From the NCBI RefSeq assembly GCF_002105555.1, contig NZ_CP020612.1, positions 585,001 to 649,000 of the forward strand: a stretch of DNA of 64,000 bases. The letters are read 5' to 3'. Below are positions 26,519 through 35,164 of the stretch, piece after piece (positions within the stretch are counted from its first letter, which is position 1; each line of letters starts with the position of its first letter). The position numbers and the translations under genes were made by a program. A model generated the notes under the pieces. The model was not told the DNA's origin and did not search any database. It saw only the letters and a list, made by a program, of their open reading frames with translations. This DNA is from Paracoccus contaminans. Its GTDB lineage: Bacteria > Pseudomonadota > Alphaproteobacteria > Rhodobacterales > Rhodobacteraceae.

Positions 26519-27877
26519 TCAGGCGGGGACCGGGCCCCCGTCCCTGCCCCGCCGCCCCCAGAAGCGCGCCATAAGCAGAGCGGCCGCCGCGCTCAGCCCG
26601 ACCAGAAGGCCAAGCCACAGCCCCGGCGGCCCCATCCGCAGCGGAAAGGCCAGCAGCCAGCCTGCGGGCAGGCCGATCAGCCAGTAGCTCACGACCGCCA
26701 GCAGCATCGGGATGCGGGTATCCTGAACCCCGCGCAGCAGGCCCAGCGCGATGGCCTGCATGGCATCGACCATCTGGAACAGCCCCGCATACAGCATCAG
26801 CCCGGCGGCCAGCGCGACGATCGCCGGCGCGCGCCGATCGCCGGGGTTGAGATAAAGCCCCGTCAGCATCTCGGGCACGGCCAGAAAGGCGGTCATCGGG
26901 ACCAGCGCGAAACAGGCCGACAGCAGCGTCGCCGCAATGGCGGCAAGCCGCAGCCCCTGCCCGTCGCCGCGGCCATGGGCGGTGCCGACCCGGATCGTGG
27001 CGGCATTGGAAATGCCCAGATGGACCATGAAGGTCAGCGCCGCAAGCTGCAGCGCGATCCCATGCGCGGCCAGCGGCTCGGCCCCGAACCAGCCCATCAT
27101 GACATTGGCGCCGGTGAACATCCCCGTCTCGGCCACCAGCGTCAGCCCGATGGGCAGGCCCAGCGCCAGCAGGCTGCGCCCTTCGGTCCAGTCGGGCCGC
27201 CACAAGCGGCGCAACAGGTGATAGGGGCGGGCCTGGGGCAGCAGGCAGGCGGCAGCGGCCAGCGCGCCAAGCTGCATCCAGTTCACCGCCAGGCTGGCCA
27301 GCGCCGATCCGGTGACCCCCAGAGACGGCGCGCCCAGATGCCCGAACACCAGCATCCAGTTCAGCAGCGCGTTGACGGGCAGGCCGGCCACCGTCACGGC
27401 CAGCACGACATTGGGCCGCCCCAGCGCCGCCAGATAGCTGTTCAGCGCCATCGCGCACAGCGTCGCGGGCATTGCAAAGCCCATCACCCGCAGCCAGTCC
27501 TGCGCATAGGCGGCAACCTGCGGCTGCTGGCCCAGCGCCGACAGGATCGGCCCCGACCACCACATCACCGGCAAAACCATCGCGGAATGGACAACCGACA
27601 GCCACAGCGCCATGCGGGTCGAACGCCGCACCTGCGTCTCGTCGCCGCGGGCGCGGGCGGCCGCGATGACGCCCATCACCGCCAGCGCATAGCCCGAGCC
27701 CAGCATCATCAGGATCACGAAATAGGATGTCGCCAGCACCAGCGCGGCCAGCGGATCGACACCGTAGCGCCCGATCATGACCGTGTCGGTCACGCCGATC
27801 AGCATGCGGGCCAGATGCGTGCCGACCAGCGGCAGCCCCAGCAGGAAGGTCGCGGAAAGATGATGGCGAAGGTTCAT
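26519..27877 (-). CDS. MATE family efflux transporter
   Basis: A protein of 452 residues with about twelve hydrophobic helices, expected to export drugs or metabolites with Na+ or H+ coupling. The N-terminal half starts LGLPLVGTHLARMLIGVTDTVMIGRYG, whose VTDTVMIGRYG is the MATE motif. The second half repeats GLPIGLTLVAETGMFTGANVMMG and the LLRGVQDTRIP signature. Length is right for NorM-like members. The substrate is unknown. It follows fmt on the same strand. Confidence 0.93.
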   Translation of the reverse strand: MNLRHHLSATFLLGLPLVGTHLARMLIGVTDTVMIGRYGVDPLAALVLATSYFVILMMLGSGYALAVMGVIAAARARGDETQVRRSTRMALWLSVVHSAMVLPVMWWSGPILSALGQQPQVAAYAQDWLRVMGFAMPATLCAMALNSYLAALGRPNVVLAVTVAGLPVNALLNWMLVFGHLGAPSLGVTGSALASLAVNWMQLGALAAAACLLPQARPYHLLRRLWRPDWTEGRSLLALGLPIGLTLVAETGMFTGANVMMGWFGAEPLAAHGIALQLAALTFMVHLGISNAATIRVGTAHGRGDGQGLRLAAIAATLLSACFALVPMTAFLAVPEMLTGLYLNPGDRRAPAIVALAAGLMLYAGLFQMVDAMQAIALGLLRGVQDTRIPMLLAVVSYWLIGLPAGWLLAFPLRMGPPGLWLGLLVGLSAAAALLMARFWGRRGRDGGPVPA

Positions 27878-27955
27878 GGCCCGAGCGTTAGCGGCAATGC
27901 CTGCCCGCGGAAAGCCCGCCCGCAGGGGATGCCGCCCCAGCGTTGCCGGCGAAGC

Positions 27956-28849
27956 TCAGTCCAGATGCGCCGGCAGGGCCAGCCCGCGCAGCGCCTCGGC
28001 CGCGGGCAGCGGGCGCTTGCCCTCGCGCTGCAGGGACAGGATCTCGACCGCGCCCTCGCCGCAGGCGACGGTCAGGGCGCCCAGAACCTCGCCCGGCCTG
28101 CCCTGCCCCGCCACCGCCCGCGCCCGCAGCAGCTTGAGCCGCTCGCCCCCTGCCAGGCACCAGGCGCCGGGAAAGGGCGACAGGCCGCGGATCAGGCGGT
28201 CCACCTCGGCCGCAGGGCGCGTCCAGTCGATGCGCGCCTCGGCCTTGTCGATCTTGGCGGCATAGGTGACGCCCTCGGCGGGCTGGGGGACGGCCGGCAG
28301 GGGCAGGCGGTCCAGCGTCTGCACGATCAGCCCCGCCCCCATGGCCGACAGGCGGTCGTGCAGGTCCGCGGTCGTATCCTCGGGGCCGATCGGGGTGCGC
28401 GCCTCGGCCAGCACCGGGCCGGTGTCAAGGCCCGCCTCCATCTGCATGATGCTCACGCCGGTTTCGGCGTCACCGGCCATGATCGCCCGGTGGATCGGCG
28501 CCGCCCCGCGCCAGCGCGGCAGGATCGAGGCGTGGATGTTCAGGCAGCCCAGCCGCGGCGCGTCCAGCACCGGCTGCGGCAGGATCAGCCCATAGGCGAC
28601 CACCACCGCCACATCCGCGGCCAGCGCCGCAAAGGCCTCCTGCTCCTCGGCCGATTTCAGCCGCAGGGGCGTGCGCACCTCGATCCCCAGCGCCTCGGCC
28701 GCTTCCTGCACTGCCGAGAGGCGGGGTTTCTGCCCGCGGCCGGCTGCGCGGGGGGGCTGGGAATAGACCGCGACGATCTCGTGCCGCGCGGCCAGCGCCC
28801 GCAGCGCCGGGACCGAAAACGGGGGCGTTCCCATGAAGATCACGCGCAT
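27956..28849 (-). CDS. fmt: methionyl-tRNA formyltransferase
   Basis: Formylates initiator Met-tRNA using 10-formyl-THF. It has 297 residues, slightly short of the usual 310-315. It begins [20 protein letters not shown]. The active-site segment is [21 protein letters not shown], with Asn, His and the SLLPRWRG-type loop, and the C-terminal tRNA-binding domain has [12 protein letters not shown]. Three deformylase genes follow upstream in reading order on the same strand, so the formylation/deformylation cycle is clustered here. A copy of the palindromic repeat lies between fmt and the first deformylase. Confidence 0.95.
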   Translation of the reverse strand: MRVIFMGTPPFSVPALRALAARHEIVAVYSQPPRAAGRGQKPRLSAVQEAAEALGIEVRTPLRLKSAEEQEAFAALAADVAVVVAYGLILPQPVLDAPRLGCLNIHASILPRWRGAAPIHRAIMAGDAETGVSIMQMEAGLDTGPVLAEARTPIGPEDTTADLHDRLSAMGAGLIVQTLDRLPLPAVPQPAEGVTYAAKIDKAEARIDWTRPAAEVDRLIRGLSPFPGAWCLAGGERLKLLRARAVAGQGRPGEVLGALTVACGEGAVEILSLQREGKRPLPAAEALRGLALPAHLD

Positions 28850-28865
28850 CGCCGGGCCTCCCTGA

Positions 28866-28920
28866 TTCTTCTGCAGGAAAATATCCCACGGGGGTCCGGG
28901 GGTGTGAAACCCCCGGGTCC
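28866..28920 (+). repeat. palindromic repeat copy B, between fmt and deformylase genes
   Basis: TTCTTCTGCAGG, AAAATATCC, then CACGGGGGTCCGGGGG. CCGGGGGT (28896-28903) pairs with ACCCCCGG (28909-28916), and wobble pairs extend the stem. Over 51 bases it is almost identical to copy C near 32481. It could end or regulate transcription from the deformylase genes into fmt. Confidence 0.85.
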
Positions 28921-28927
28921 ACCGCGC

Positions 28928-29428
28928 CTATCGCCGCGCCAGCCTGGCCGATCTGCGGACCAGCATGCTGCGGCGCAGGGGCGACAGGCGGTCCACATAC
29001 ATCCGCCCGTCAAGATGGTCGATCTGGTGCTGAACGCTGGTTGCCCACAGGCCCACGAAGTCGCGCTCCTCGACCGCGCCGTCCGCATTGAGGAAACGGA
29101 CCGTCACCGCGCGGGGCCGCTCGATCCGCGCGGACACGCCCGGCAGGTTGGGCGAGGCTTCCTCATGCGCGCGCATCTGCCCCGATTCGTGCAGCACCTG
29201 CGGATTGGCCATCCGCACAGCCTCGCCCCGGCGGGACGAGGCATCCACCACCGCAAGGCGCAGCATGATCCCGATCTGGGGCGCGGCCAGCCCCAGGCCG
29301 GGCATGGCCTCCATCGTGTCGATCATGTCCTCCCAGATCATCCGCACCGCTTCGGTGACGGCCTCGACAGGCTCAGCCGGGCGATGCAGGCGGCGGTCGG
29401 CATAGGGCAGGAAGGGGCGGACGGTCAT
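28928..29428 (-). CDS. peptide deformylase-like protein with HQIDH in place of HExxH
   Basis: A 166-residue protein of the deformylase fold. The first motif, GLGLAAPQIG, is intact (residues 44-53). The second, normally EGCLS, reads EASPNLPG (90-97), without the metal-ligand cysteine. The third reads HQIDH (134-138), with glutamine in place of the catalytic glutamate. The flanking GLWATSVQHQIDHLDG closely resembles the third gene of the cluster, so it looks like a duplicated, diverged copy. Deformylation is unlikely by the standard mechanism; a regulatory or decoy role is possible but speculative. It overlaps the next gene by ATGA. Confidence 0.82.
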   Translation of the reverse strand: MTVRPFLPYADRRLHRPAEPVEAVTEAVRMIWEDMIDTMEAMPGLGLAAPQIGIMLRLAVVDASSRRGEAVRMANPQVLHESGQMRAHEEASPNLPGVSARIERPRAVTVRFLNADGAVEERDFVGLWATSVQHQIDHLDGRMYVDRLSPLRRSMLVRRSARLARR

Positions 29429-29892
29429 GCACCCGGCCCCGCAGGCAGGGCATCGAGGATCAGGACACCGTCAAGGTGGTCCAGTTCATGCTGGGCGATC
29501 CGGGCCGCGGCACCGTCCAGCGCGATCTCGCGCCCCGCGCCGTCGGCATCGGCAAAGGCCAGGCGGATGGCGGCGGCCCGCCTGACGCGCACGGGGCGGC
29601 CAGGGATCGACAGGCACATCTCCTCGGCCTCATCGGCAAGGGGGGAACGCCACATGATCCGGGGATCAAACATGGCCAGGGGCGAGGGCGCGCCGGCCTT
29701 CCAGCCGGCATCCATGACAAGGACGCGCCGCGTCACGCCGATCTGCGGCGCGGCCAGCCCCCTGCCGCCCGCATGATAGAGCGTTGCGAACAAATCGGCG
29801 ACAAGCGCGCGCCGCTGCGCGGCCGTCAGGGCCGCGGCCGGGGCGCAGACAGCCCGCAATACCGGATCGGGGTGCAGCATGATCGCCCGCAC
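29425..29892 (-). CDS. peptide deformylase (second copy, variant EMCLS)
   Basis: Removes the formyl group from nascent N-terminal fMet using a metal ion. From a GTG start it has 155 residues: MRAIMLHPDPVLR matches the usual deformylase N-terminus, and a GGGCGGGAC-type ribosome binding signal precedes it. Upstream ATGs and a GTG would add an Ala/Gly/Pro stretch with no match. Motifs are GRGLAAPQIG (43-52), EMCLSIPG (91-98, with Met for the usual Gly) and QHELDH (HExxH intact). It overlaps the first deformylase gene by ATGA. It is probably active, with possibly altered specificity. Confidence 0.83.
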   Translation of the reverse strand: MRAIMLHPDPVLRAVCAPAAALTAAQRRALVADLFATLYHAGGRGLAAPQIGVTRRVLVMDAGWKAGAPSPLAMFDPRIMWRSPLADEAEEMCLSIPGRPVRVRRAAAIRLAFADADGAGREIALDGAAARIAQHELDHLDGVLILDALPAGPGA

Positions 29893-30073
29893 CGTCCCGC
29901 CCGCCGCCCCTGCCGCGGGGGCTGTCACGGAAGCTGTCGGGGAAATGGCGCCAGAGGCTGCCCCAGGGCAAACCACCATGCCTGGCGACAGGGCATTGCC
30001 CGGCCCTCCGCCCGCCTGCAGCCCGCCCGCGGCCTCTCCCTCCCCGCCCTGCCTGCCTGCGGCCGGCCTGTCG

Positions 30074-30592
30074 TCAGGCACGGGCCAGATCCCGCTTCAT
30101 CTTGCCCATCCGCCGGGTGATGAGCTGTCGCTTCATCGGGCCGATATGGTCGATGAACAGCCGCCCGTTCAGATGGTCCAGTTCGTGCTGCGCGCAGGTG
30201 GCCCACAGCCCGTCGAAATCGCGTTCCTGCACCCGTCCGTCCAGCCCCGTCCAGCGCATCCTGACCTCGGCCGGGCGCGTCACCTCGGCATACTGGTCGG
30301 GGAAGGACAGGCAGCCTTCCTCATAGACGTTCAGCGCCTCCGATACCGAGACGATCTCGGGATCGACCAAGACCAGGGGGGCGCGCCCCGCCTCGGGATC
30401 GCCGGCGCAGTCCATGACGAACAGGCGGCTGAGAACGCCCAGCTGGGGCGCGGCAAGCCCGACGCCGGGCGCGGCATACATCGCGGCCAGCATCTCGCCC
30501 GCCAGCGCCTCGATCTCGGGCGTGATGCGGCCGATGGGGGCGCAGGCCTTCCTGAGCCGCGGGTCCGGGAAAAGAAGGATGGAACGGGTCAT
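30074..30592 (-). CDS. def: peptide deformylase (third copy, canonical motifs)
   Basis: The most standard deformylase of the cluster, with 172 residues from MTRSILLFPDPRLR. The motifs are PGVGLAAPQLG (42-52), EEGCLSFPD (91-99) with the metal cysteine, and QHELDH (135-140) with the catalytic glutamate. The C-terminal tail GPMKRQLITRRMGKMKRDLA is basic, as in E. coli Def, whose C-terminal helix helps ribosome binding. It is divergent from the MalY-type gene. About 180 bases of non-coding sequence separate it from the second copy. Confidence 0.95.
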   Translation of the reverse strand: MTRSILLFPDPRLRKACAPIGRITPEIEALAGEMLAAMYAAPGVGLAAPQLGVLSRLFVMDCAGDPEAGRAPLVLVDPEIVSVSEALNVYEEGCLSFPDQYAEVTRPAEVRMRWTGLDGRVQERDFDGLWATCAQHELDHLNGRLFIDHIGPMKRQLITRRMGKMKRDLARA

Positions 30593-30668
30593 ATGCCGGG
30601 CAATACTAGGGTTTCCGCGGGGCAACAACTCGCTATTGTGCGCCCGCGTGACCTCAGAGGAGACGGCG

Positions 30669-31853
30669 ATGGACCGCCCCGATTTCGACCGGCCGATCGA
30701 CCGGCGCGGCACCTTGTGCAACAAATGGGACGACATGGGCCAGGTGTTCGGCCTGAACGCCCCCGACGCGCTGGCGATGTGGGTGGCGGACATGGATTTC
30801 CGCCCGCCCGCGGCCGTCCAGCGCGCGCTTGAAAGGCTGCTGGCGCATGGCGTCTATGGCTATCCGGGCGCGAACGGGCCCTATCTGGACGCGATCCGCT
30901 GGTGGATGGAAAACCGCCATGGCTGGTCGGTCGAAGAGGATGCGATCCTGTCCGTGCACGGGCTGGTGAACGGGACGGCGCTGGCGGTGGACGCCTATAC
31001 CGCGCCGGGCGATGCCGTGGCGCTGATGACGCCGGTCTATCATGCCTTTGCCCGCGTGGTGAAAGCGGCCGGCCGCACCGTCACCGAGCTGCCGCTGGCG
31101 GTGCAGGGCGGGCAATACGTCCCAGACTGGCAGGACTGGTCGGGCCGGATGACGGGGCGCGAGCGGATGCTGATCCTCTGCTCGCCCCACAATCCGGGGG
31201 GCCGCGTCTGGTCGGCAGAGGAGCTGCGCGAGATCGCCGATTTCTGCCGCGCGCGCGACCTGATCCTGCTGTCGGACGAGATCCACCATGATCTGGTGCT
31301 GCCCGGCGCGCCGCGGCACCTGGTCACGGCGCTGGCCGCCCCCGACATCGCTGACCGGCTGGTGACGATGACGGCGGCCACCAAAAGCTTCAACATCGCC
31401 GGGGCGCATCTGGGCAATGTCATCATCCCCGATGCGGGGCTGCGCGAACGCTACAAGGCGCGGATGATGGCGCTGGGAATTTCGCCGGGGCTGTTCGGCC
31501 TGCCGATGGTGACGGCCGCCTATTCGCCCGAGGGCGCGGCCTGGATCGACGCGCTGGTCGACTATGTCGGCGAGAACGCGCGCCTGTTCGACCGGGCGGT
31601 GGGCGCGATTCCCGGCGCGCGGCCCATGCCGCTGCAGGCGACCTATCTGGCCTGGGTGGATTTCAGCGGCACCGGGATGGAGGCGGCGGAAATCCACCGC
31701 CGGATCGAGGCGGGCGCAAGGATCGCCGCCAATCACGGCGAAAGCTTCGGCACCGGGGGCCAATCGCACATGCGCTTCAACCTCGCGATGCCGCGCGCCC
31801 AGGTGGCCGAGGCGGCGGGGCGGCTGCAAGAGGCGTTCGCCGACCTGCAATGA
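30669..31853 (+). CDS. MalY/PatB-type pyridoxal-phosphate aminotransferase / C-S beta-lyase
   Basis: A fold-type I PLP enzyme of 394 residues. It opens with FDRPIDRRGTLCNKWDDM and AMWVADMDFRPPAAV, which is the MalY/PatB N-terminus. ILCSPHNPGGRVW and DEIHHDLVL lie around the cofactor site. The PLP lysine is in TAATKSFNIAG. Such enzymes cleave cystathionine or other cysteine thioethers. The gene starts after AGGAGACGGCG, and the start upstream is not used because it would lie in deformylase DNA. Its stop overlaps the transpeptidase gene by ATGA. Confidence 0.9.
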   Translation: MDRPDFDRPIDRRGTLCNKWDDMGQVFGLNAPDALAMWVADMDFRPPAAVQRALERLLAHGVYGYPGANGPYLDAIRWWMENRHGWSVEEDAILSVHGLVNGTALAVDAYTAPGDAVALMTPVYHAFARVVKAAGRTVTELPLAVQGGQYVPDWQDWSGRMTGRERMLILCSPHNPGGRVWSAEELREIADFCRARDLILLSDEIHHDLVLPGAPRHLVTALAAPDIADRLVTMTAATKSFNIAGAHLGNVIIPDAGLRERYKARMMALGISPGLFGLPMVTAAYSPEGAAWIDALVDYVGENARLFDRAVGAIPGARPMPLQATYLAWVDFSGTGMEAAEIHRRIEAGARIAANHGESFGTGGQSHMRFNLAMPRAQVAEAAGRLQEAFADLQ

Positions 31854-32458
31854 AGCTGATCGCGCTGCTCTGCCTGCTGGCGGCAGGCTGGATCGCATGG
31901 ACGAGCTGGGGGCCGGCGCTGCGCCTGCCGGTCCCGGCGGCGCCGTCCCTGCCCGTGCCGGTGCCGCCGCGGTCTGTTCCGGTGCCGCTGCCGCGCCCGC
32001 CGCACCTCACCCTGCCCCGCCCGGCGGCGCGGATCACCAGCGATGTCCAGCGCATCCTGATCGAGAAGGGCGCGCGCCGGATGACGGTCTTTCAGGCAGA
32101 GGGCAATCCGCGCGTCATGCAGATCGCCCTGGGCAAGACGCCCCGGGGCGACAAGATCCGCCAAGGCGACGGCAAGACGCCCGAGGGCCTGTTCAGGATC
32201 GACCGGCGCAACGCCCAAAGCCGCTTTCACCTGTCGCTGGGGCTGGACTATCCCCGCCCGCAGGACCGCAAGCGCGCCGCCGCGCAGGGGGTCGATCCCG
32301 GCGGCGACATCATGATCCACGGCCAGCCCAACCAGGTGGCCGAGGGATACAAGGTCAAGGGCGACTGGACCGACGGGTGCATCGCCCTCACCAACCCCGA
32401 GATCGCCGAACTGTTCGCCCATGCCCGGATCGGCACCGAGGTCGAGATCAGGCCCTGA
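31850..32458 (+). CDS. L,D-transpeptidase (YkuD) with membrane anchor
   Basis: A 202-residue paralogue of the transpeptidase at 14498-15013. The N-terminal helix (LIALLCLLAAGWIAW) is probably an uncleaved anchor or signal, followed by a proline-rich linker of about 45 residues. The catalytic domain shows DIMIHGQPN (His) and WTDGCIALTN (Cys). Both copies share PEGLFRIDRRNAQSRFHLSL-type segments. It is coupled by ATGA to the MalY-type gene, possibly only by chance of compact packing. Role: peptidoglycan cross-linking or protein attachment, inferred from the family. Confidence 0.9.
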   Translation: MKLIALLCLLAAGWIAWTSWGPALRLPVPAAPSLPVPVPPRSVPVPLPRPPHLTLPRPAARITSDVQRILIEKGARRMTVFQAEGNPRVMQIALGKTPRGDKIRQGDGKTPEGLFRIDRRNAQSRFHLSLGLDYPRPQDRKRAAAQGVDPGGDIMIHGQPNQVAEGYKVKGDWTDGCIALTNPEIAELFAHARIGTEVEIRP

Positions 32459-32480
32459 CACCGCCGGCCGCACGGCCGCG

Positions 32481-32531
32481 CCGGGGGTTTCACACCCCCG
32501 GACCCCCGTGGGATATTTCCCTGCAGAAGAA
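32481..32531 (-). repeat. palindromic repeat copy C (minus orientation)
   Basis: On the minus strand it reads TTCTTCTGCAGGG, AAATATCC, CACGGGGGTCCGGGGG, a TGTGAAA loop and CCCCCGG. It matches copy B at nearly every position across 51 bases. The hairpin at 32481-32501 lies 22 bases after the transpeptidase stop, so it may terminate the plus-strand transcript. Confidence 0.85.
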
Positions 32532-32536
32532 GGACA

Positions 32537-32600
32537 TCTTCGGTCCTCAAATATCCCGGGGGGGCCACCCGCAGGGCGGCGGGGGCAGCGCCCCCCCCCT
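32537..32600 (+). repeat. related palindromic element, head to head with copy C
   Basis: TCTTCGGTCCTC is followed by AAATATCCCGGGGGGG, the same tail-to-G-run junction as the other copies. The later part diverges and ends in a small hairpin, GGGGGC with GCCCCC (32581-32595). The pair of inverted elements occupies the convergent gap between the transpeptidase and hrpB, where both transcripts must end. Confidence 0.65.
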
Positions 32601-35012
32601 TCATGTCCCGCGCGGCTTGGCGCGCAGGGTCGGGTCGGCGGCGGCGGGATCCTCGGGCCAGGGATGGCGGGGATAGCGGCCGCGCATGTCCTTGCGCACC
32701 TCGGCATAGCCCCCTGCCCAGAATCCGGGCAGGTCGGTCGTCACGGCGATGGGCTTGTGCCCCGGCGACAGCAGCACGATCCGCAGCGGGCGGCGTCCGG
32801 CCATGGGGTGGCGGGTCACGCCGAACAGCTCCTGCAGGCGCGCCTCGATGGTGGGCGTCTCGGCGTCATAGTCGATGGGGATGCGCCGGCCCAGCGGCGC
32901 ACCGAAGGCCGCCGGCGCGGCCTCGTCCAGACGGCGCTGGCCGTCCCAGCCGATCAGCGCCTTCAGCGGTTCGGTCAGGTCGAGCGATTTCAGGTCCGCC
33001 GCCGTCCGCGCGCCGGTCAGATGGGGCAGCAGCCAGCCGGGATCCGCCAGCAGCGCCGCATCGGACACATCCGGCATCCCGTCCACCAGCGCGATGCGCG
33101 CCCGCAGCCGCGCCGCGCCCGCCGTCCAGGGCAGGCCCAGATCGCGCAGCCCGTCCCAGGCGGCGCGGGCGACGGCCACGGGGTCCGGCGCATCCAGCGC
33201 GCGGTCGGACAGGACCACCGCGCCCAGCCGTTCCTGCCGCCGGGCCAGCACCCGGCCCTCGCGGCGCGACCATTCCACCGCCTCGACCGTCTCGATCCGC
33301 CCCGCGAAAAGGGCGCGCAGGTCGCCCTCGTCCAGGGCCCCGCCGATGCGCACCCGCGCCTCGCGCAGATCGCCGTCCAGATCGGTGGCCACGATCAGGC
33401 GCGCCGCGCCCAGGGGGTCGCCTTCGGCCAGCGCGGCGCCCTTGCCGCCCGACAGGACAAAGCGCGGCGCCTCGCCCCTGCGGCGCAGGCCGATGCGGTC
33501 GGGATAGGCCAGCGCCGCCATCGCGGCCGGCGGCATCGGGGGGCCGTCCGGGACCATGCGGCGCAGGCGCCTGCCCTCAGCGCGGATGCGTTCGATGGTG
33601 GCGCGGTCCGCGGGCCAGGGGTGGCGATCGGCATAGCCGCGCGGATCGGCCACAGCCTGCAGCCGCAGCGCCAGATCGGCCGGCGCGCCGCGGATCGGGT
33701 CACGCTCGGCCAGCAGCGCCGCCAGATCGGCAGCGCCCCTGCCCGCGGTCAGCAGCATATGCGCCAGCCGCGGATGCAGCGGCAGGGCCGCCATCGCCCG
33801 GCCATGGGGAGTGATCCGCCCCCCATCGTCCAGCGCCCCCAGGCCCGCCAGCAGCGCCCGCGCCTCGGCCAGCGCGCCTTCGGGCGGCGGGGTCAGGAAG
33901 GCAAGATCGGCCGGGCCCCAGACGGCCAGTTCCAGCGCCAGCCCGGCCAGATCGGCCACGGTGATTTCCGGCGGGGCAAAGGCGGGCATCGCGCCTTCCT
34001 CGGCCCGCGCCCACAGGCGATAGCAGATGCCCGGCGCCACCCGGCCCGCCCGCCCGCGGCGCTGGTCGGCCTCGGCGCGGCTGGCCCGTTCGGTGACAAG
34101 GCGGCTCATCCCCGAGGCGGGATCAAAGCGCGCCCGCCTTGCCCGGCCCCCATCCACCACGACGCGCACCGCCGGGATGGTCAGCGAGGTTTCCGCGATC
34201 GCGCTCGCCAGCACGATCCGCCGCCGCGCGCCCGGCGGGGACAGCGCCGCCCGCTGGGCGGCAAGATCCATGGCCCCGAACAGGGGCACCACCTCGGCCG
34301 GCACCCCGTCCAGCAGGGCGGCGGTGCGGGCGATCTCGCCCTCGCCCGGCAGGAAGGCCAAGATGGTGCCGCCGCTCTCGCGCGTTTCGGCTTCGGCGCG
34401 GGCGATCAGGCGCGCCGCCTCGGGCACCAGCCGGGCGCCTGGGGGCAAGGGCCGGTCGAGCCAGCGCGTTTCCACCGGAAAGGCGCGCCCCTGCGAATGC
34501 ACGACCGGCGCATCCTCCAGCAGCGCCGCGACCGGGGCGGCGTCCAGCGTCGCCGACATGACCAGCAGCGCAAGATCGGGCCGCAGCGTCGCCCGCGCCT
34601 CGCATGTCAGGGCAAGGCCGAGATCGGCGTTCAGGCTGCGCTCGTGAAACTCGTCGAAGATCACGCAGCCGATGCCGGGCAGGTCTGGGTCGGACTGGAT
34701 CATCCGGGTCAGGATGCCCTCGGTGACGACCTCGATGCGCGTGCCGGGCGCCGCCTCGCCGCGGATGCGGTAGCCCACGCGCGCGCCCAGCGGCTCGCCC
34801 AGCGTGGCTGCCATCCGCTCGGCGGCCGCGCGCGCGGCAAGGCGCCGGGGCTCCAGCATGAGGATGCGGCCGGGGATCATGTCCATCAGCGCGAGCGGCA
34901 CCCGGGTCGTCTTGCCCGCGCCGGGCGGCGCCACCAGCACCGCGCGCCCATGCGCGGCCAGCGCGGCGCGCAGATCGGGGATGGCATCGTCGATGGGCAG
35001 GGCCTGGATCAT
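32601..35012 (-). CDS. hrpB: ATP-dependent helicase HrpB
   Basis: A DEAH-box RNA helicase-like protein of 803 residues, close to the E. coli HrpB length (about 810). The motifs are LVAPPGAGKTTRVPLA (Walker A), IFDEFHERSL (DEFH motif II, differing from DEAH), VMSATLDA (motif III), and the C-terminal LASAIAETSLTIP with QRRGRAGRVAPG (motifs V and VI). The HrpB-specific C-terminal domain follows. The cellular function of HrpB is poorly known. The gene is convergent with the transpeptidase gene and divergent from ycjX. Confidence 0.94.
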   Translation of the reverse strand: MIQALPIDDAIPDLRAALAAHGRAVLVAPPGAGKTTRVPLALMDMIPGRILMLEPRRLAARAAAERMAATLGEPLGARVGYRIRGEAAPGTRIEVVTEGILTRMIQSDPDLPGIGCVIFDEFHERSLNADLGLALTCEARATLRPDLALLVMSATLDAAPVAALLEDAPVVHSQGRAFPVETRWLDRPLPPGARLVPEAARLIARAEAETRESGGTILAFLPGEGEIARTAALLDGVPAEVVPLFGAMDLAAQRAALSPPGARRRIVLASAIAETSLTIPAVRVVVDGGRARRARFDPASGMSRLVTERASRAEADQRRGRAGRVAPGICYRLWARAEEGAMPAFAPPEITVADLAGLALELAVWGPADLAFLTPPPEGALAEARALLAGLGALDDGGRITPHGRAMAALPLHPRLAHMLLTAGRGAADLAALLAERDPIRGAPADLALRLQAVADPRGYADRHPWPADRATIERIRAEGRRLRRMVPDGPPMPPAAMAALAYPDRIGLRRRGEAPRFVLSGGKGAALAEGDPLGAARLIVATDLDGDLREARVRIGGALDEGDLRALFAGRIETVEAVEWSRREGRVLARRQERLGAVVLSDRALDAPDPVAVARAAWDGLRDLGLPWTAGAARLRARIALVDGMPDVSDAALLADPGWLLPHLTGARTAADLKSLDLTEPLKALIGWDGQRRLDEAAPAAFGAPLGRRIPIDYDAETPTIEARLQELFGVTRHPMAGRRPLRIVLLSPGHKPIAVTTDLPGFWAGGYAEVRKDMRGRYPRHPWPEDPAAADPTLRAKPRGT

Positions 35013-35164
35013 GGGGGCGTCATGGCGCGAATTGCGGCCGCAGGAAAGCCGCTACCCGCGCCCCTGCGGCAGGGGCAACCCGCCGGCCCCTCTGGTCGTT
35101 GGGGGCGCGGCGCCCTATCTGACAGGTCGTTGATGAGGCGATGTTCGACCGGGAGAGAGAGCGC

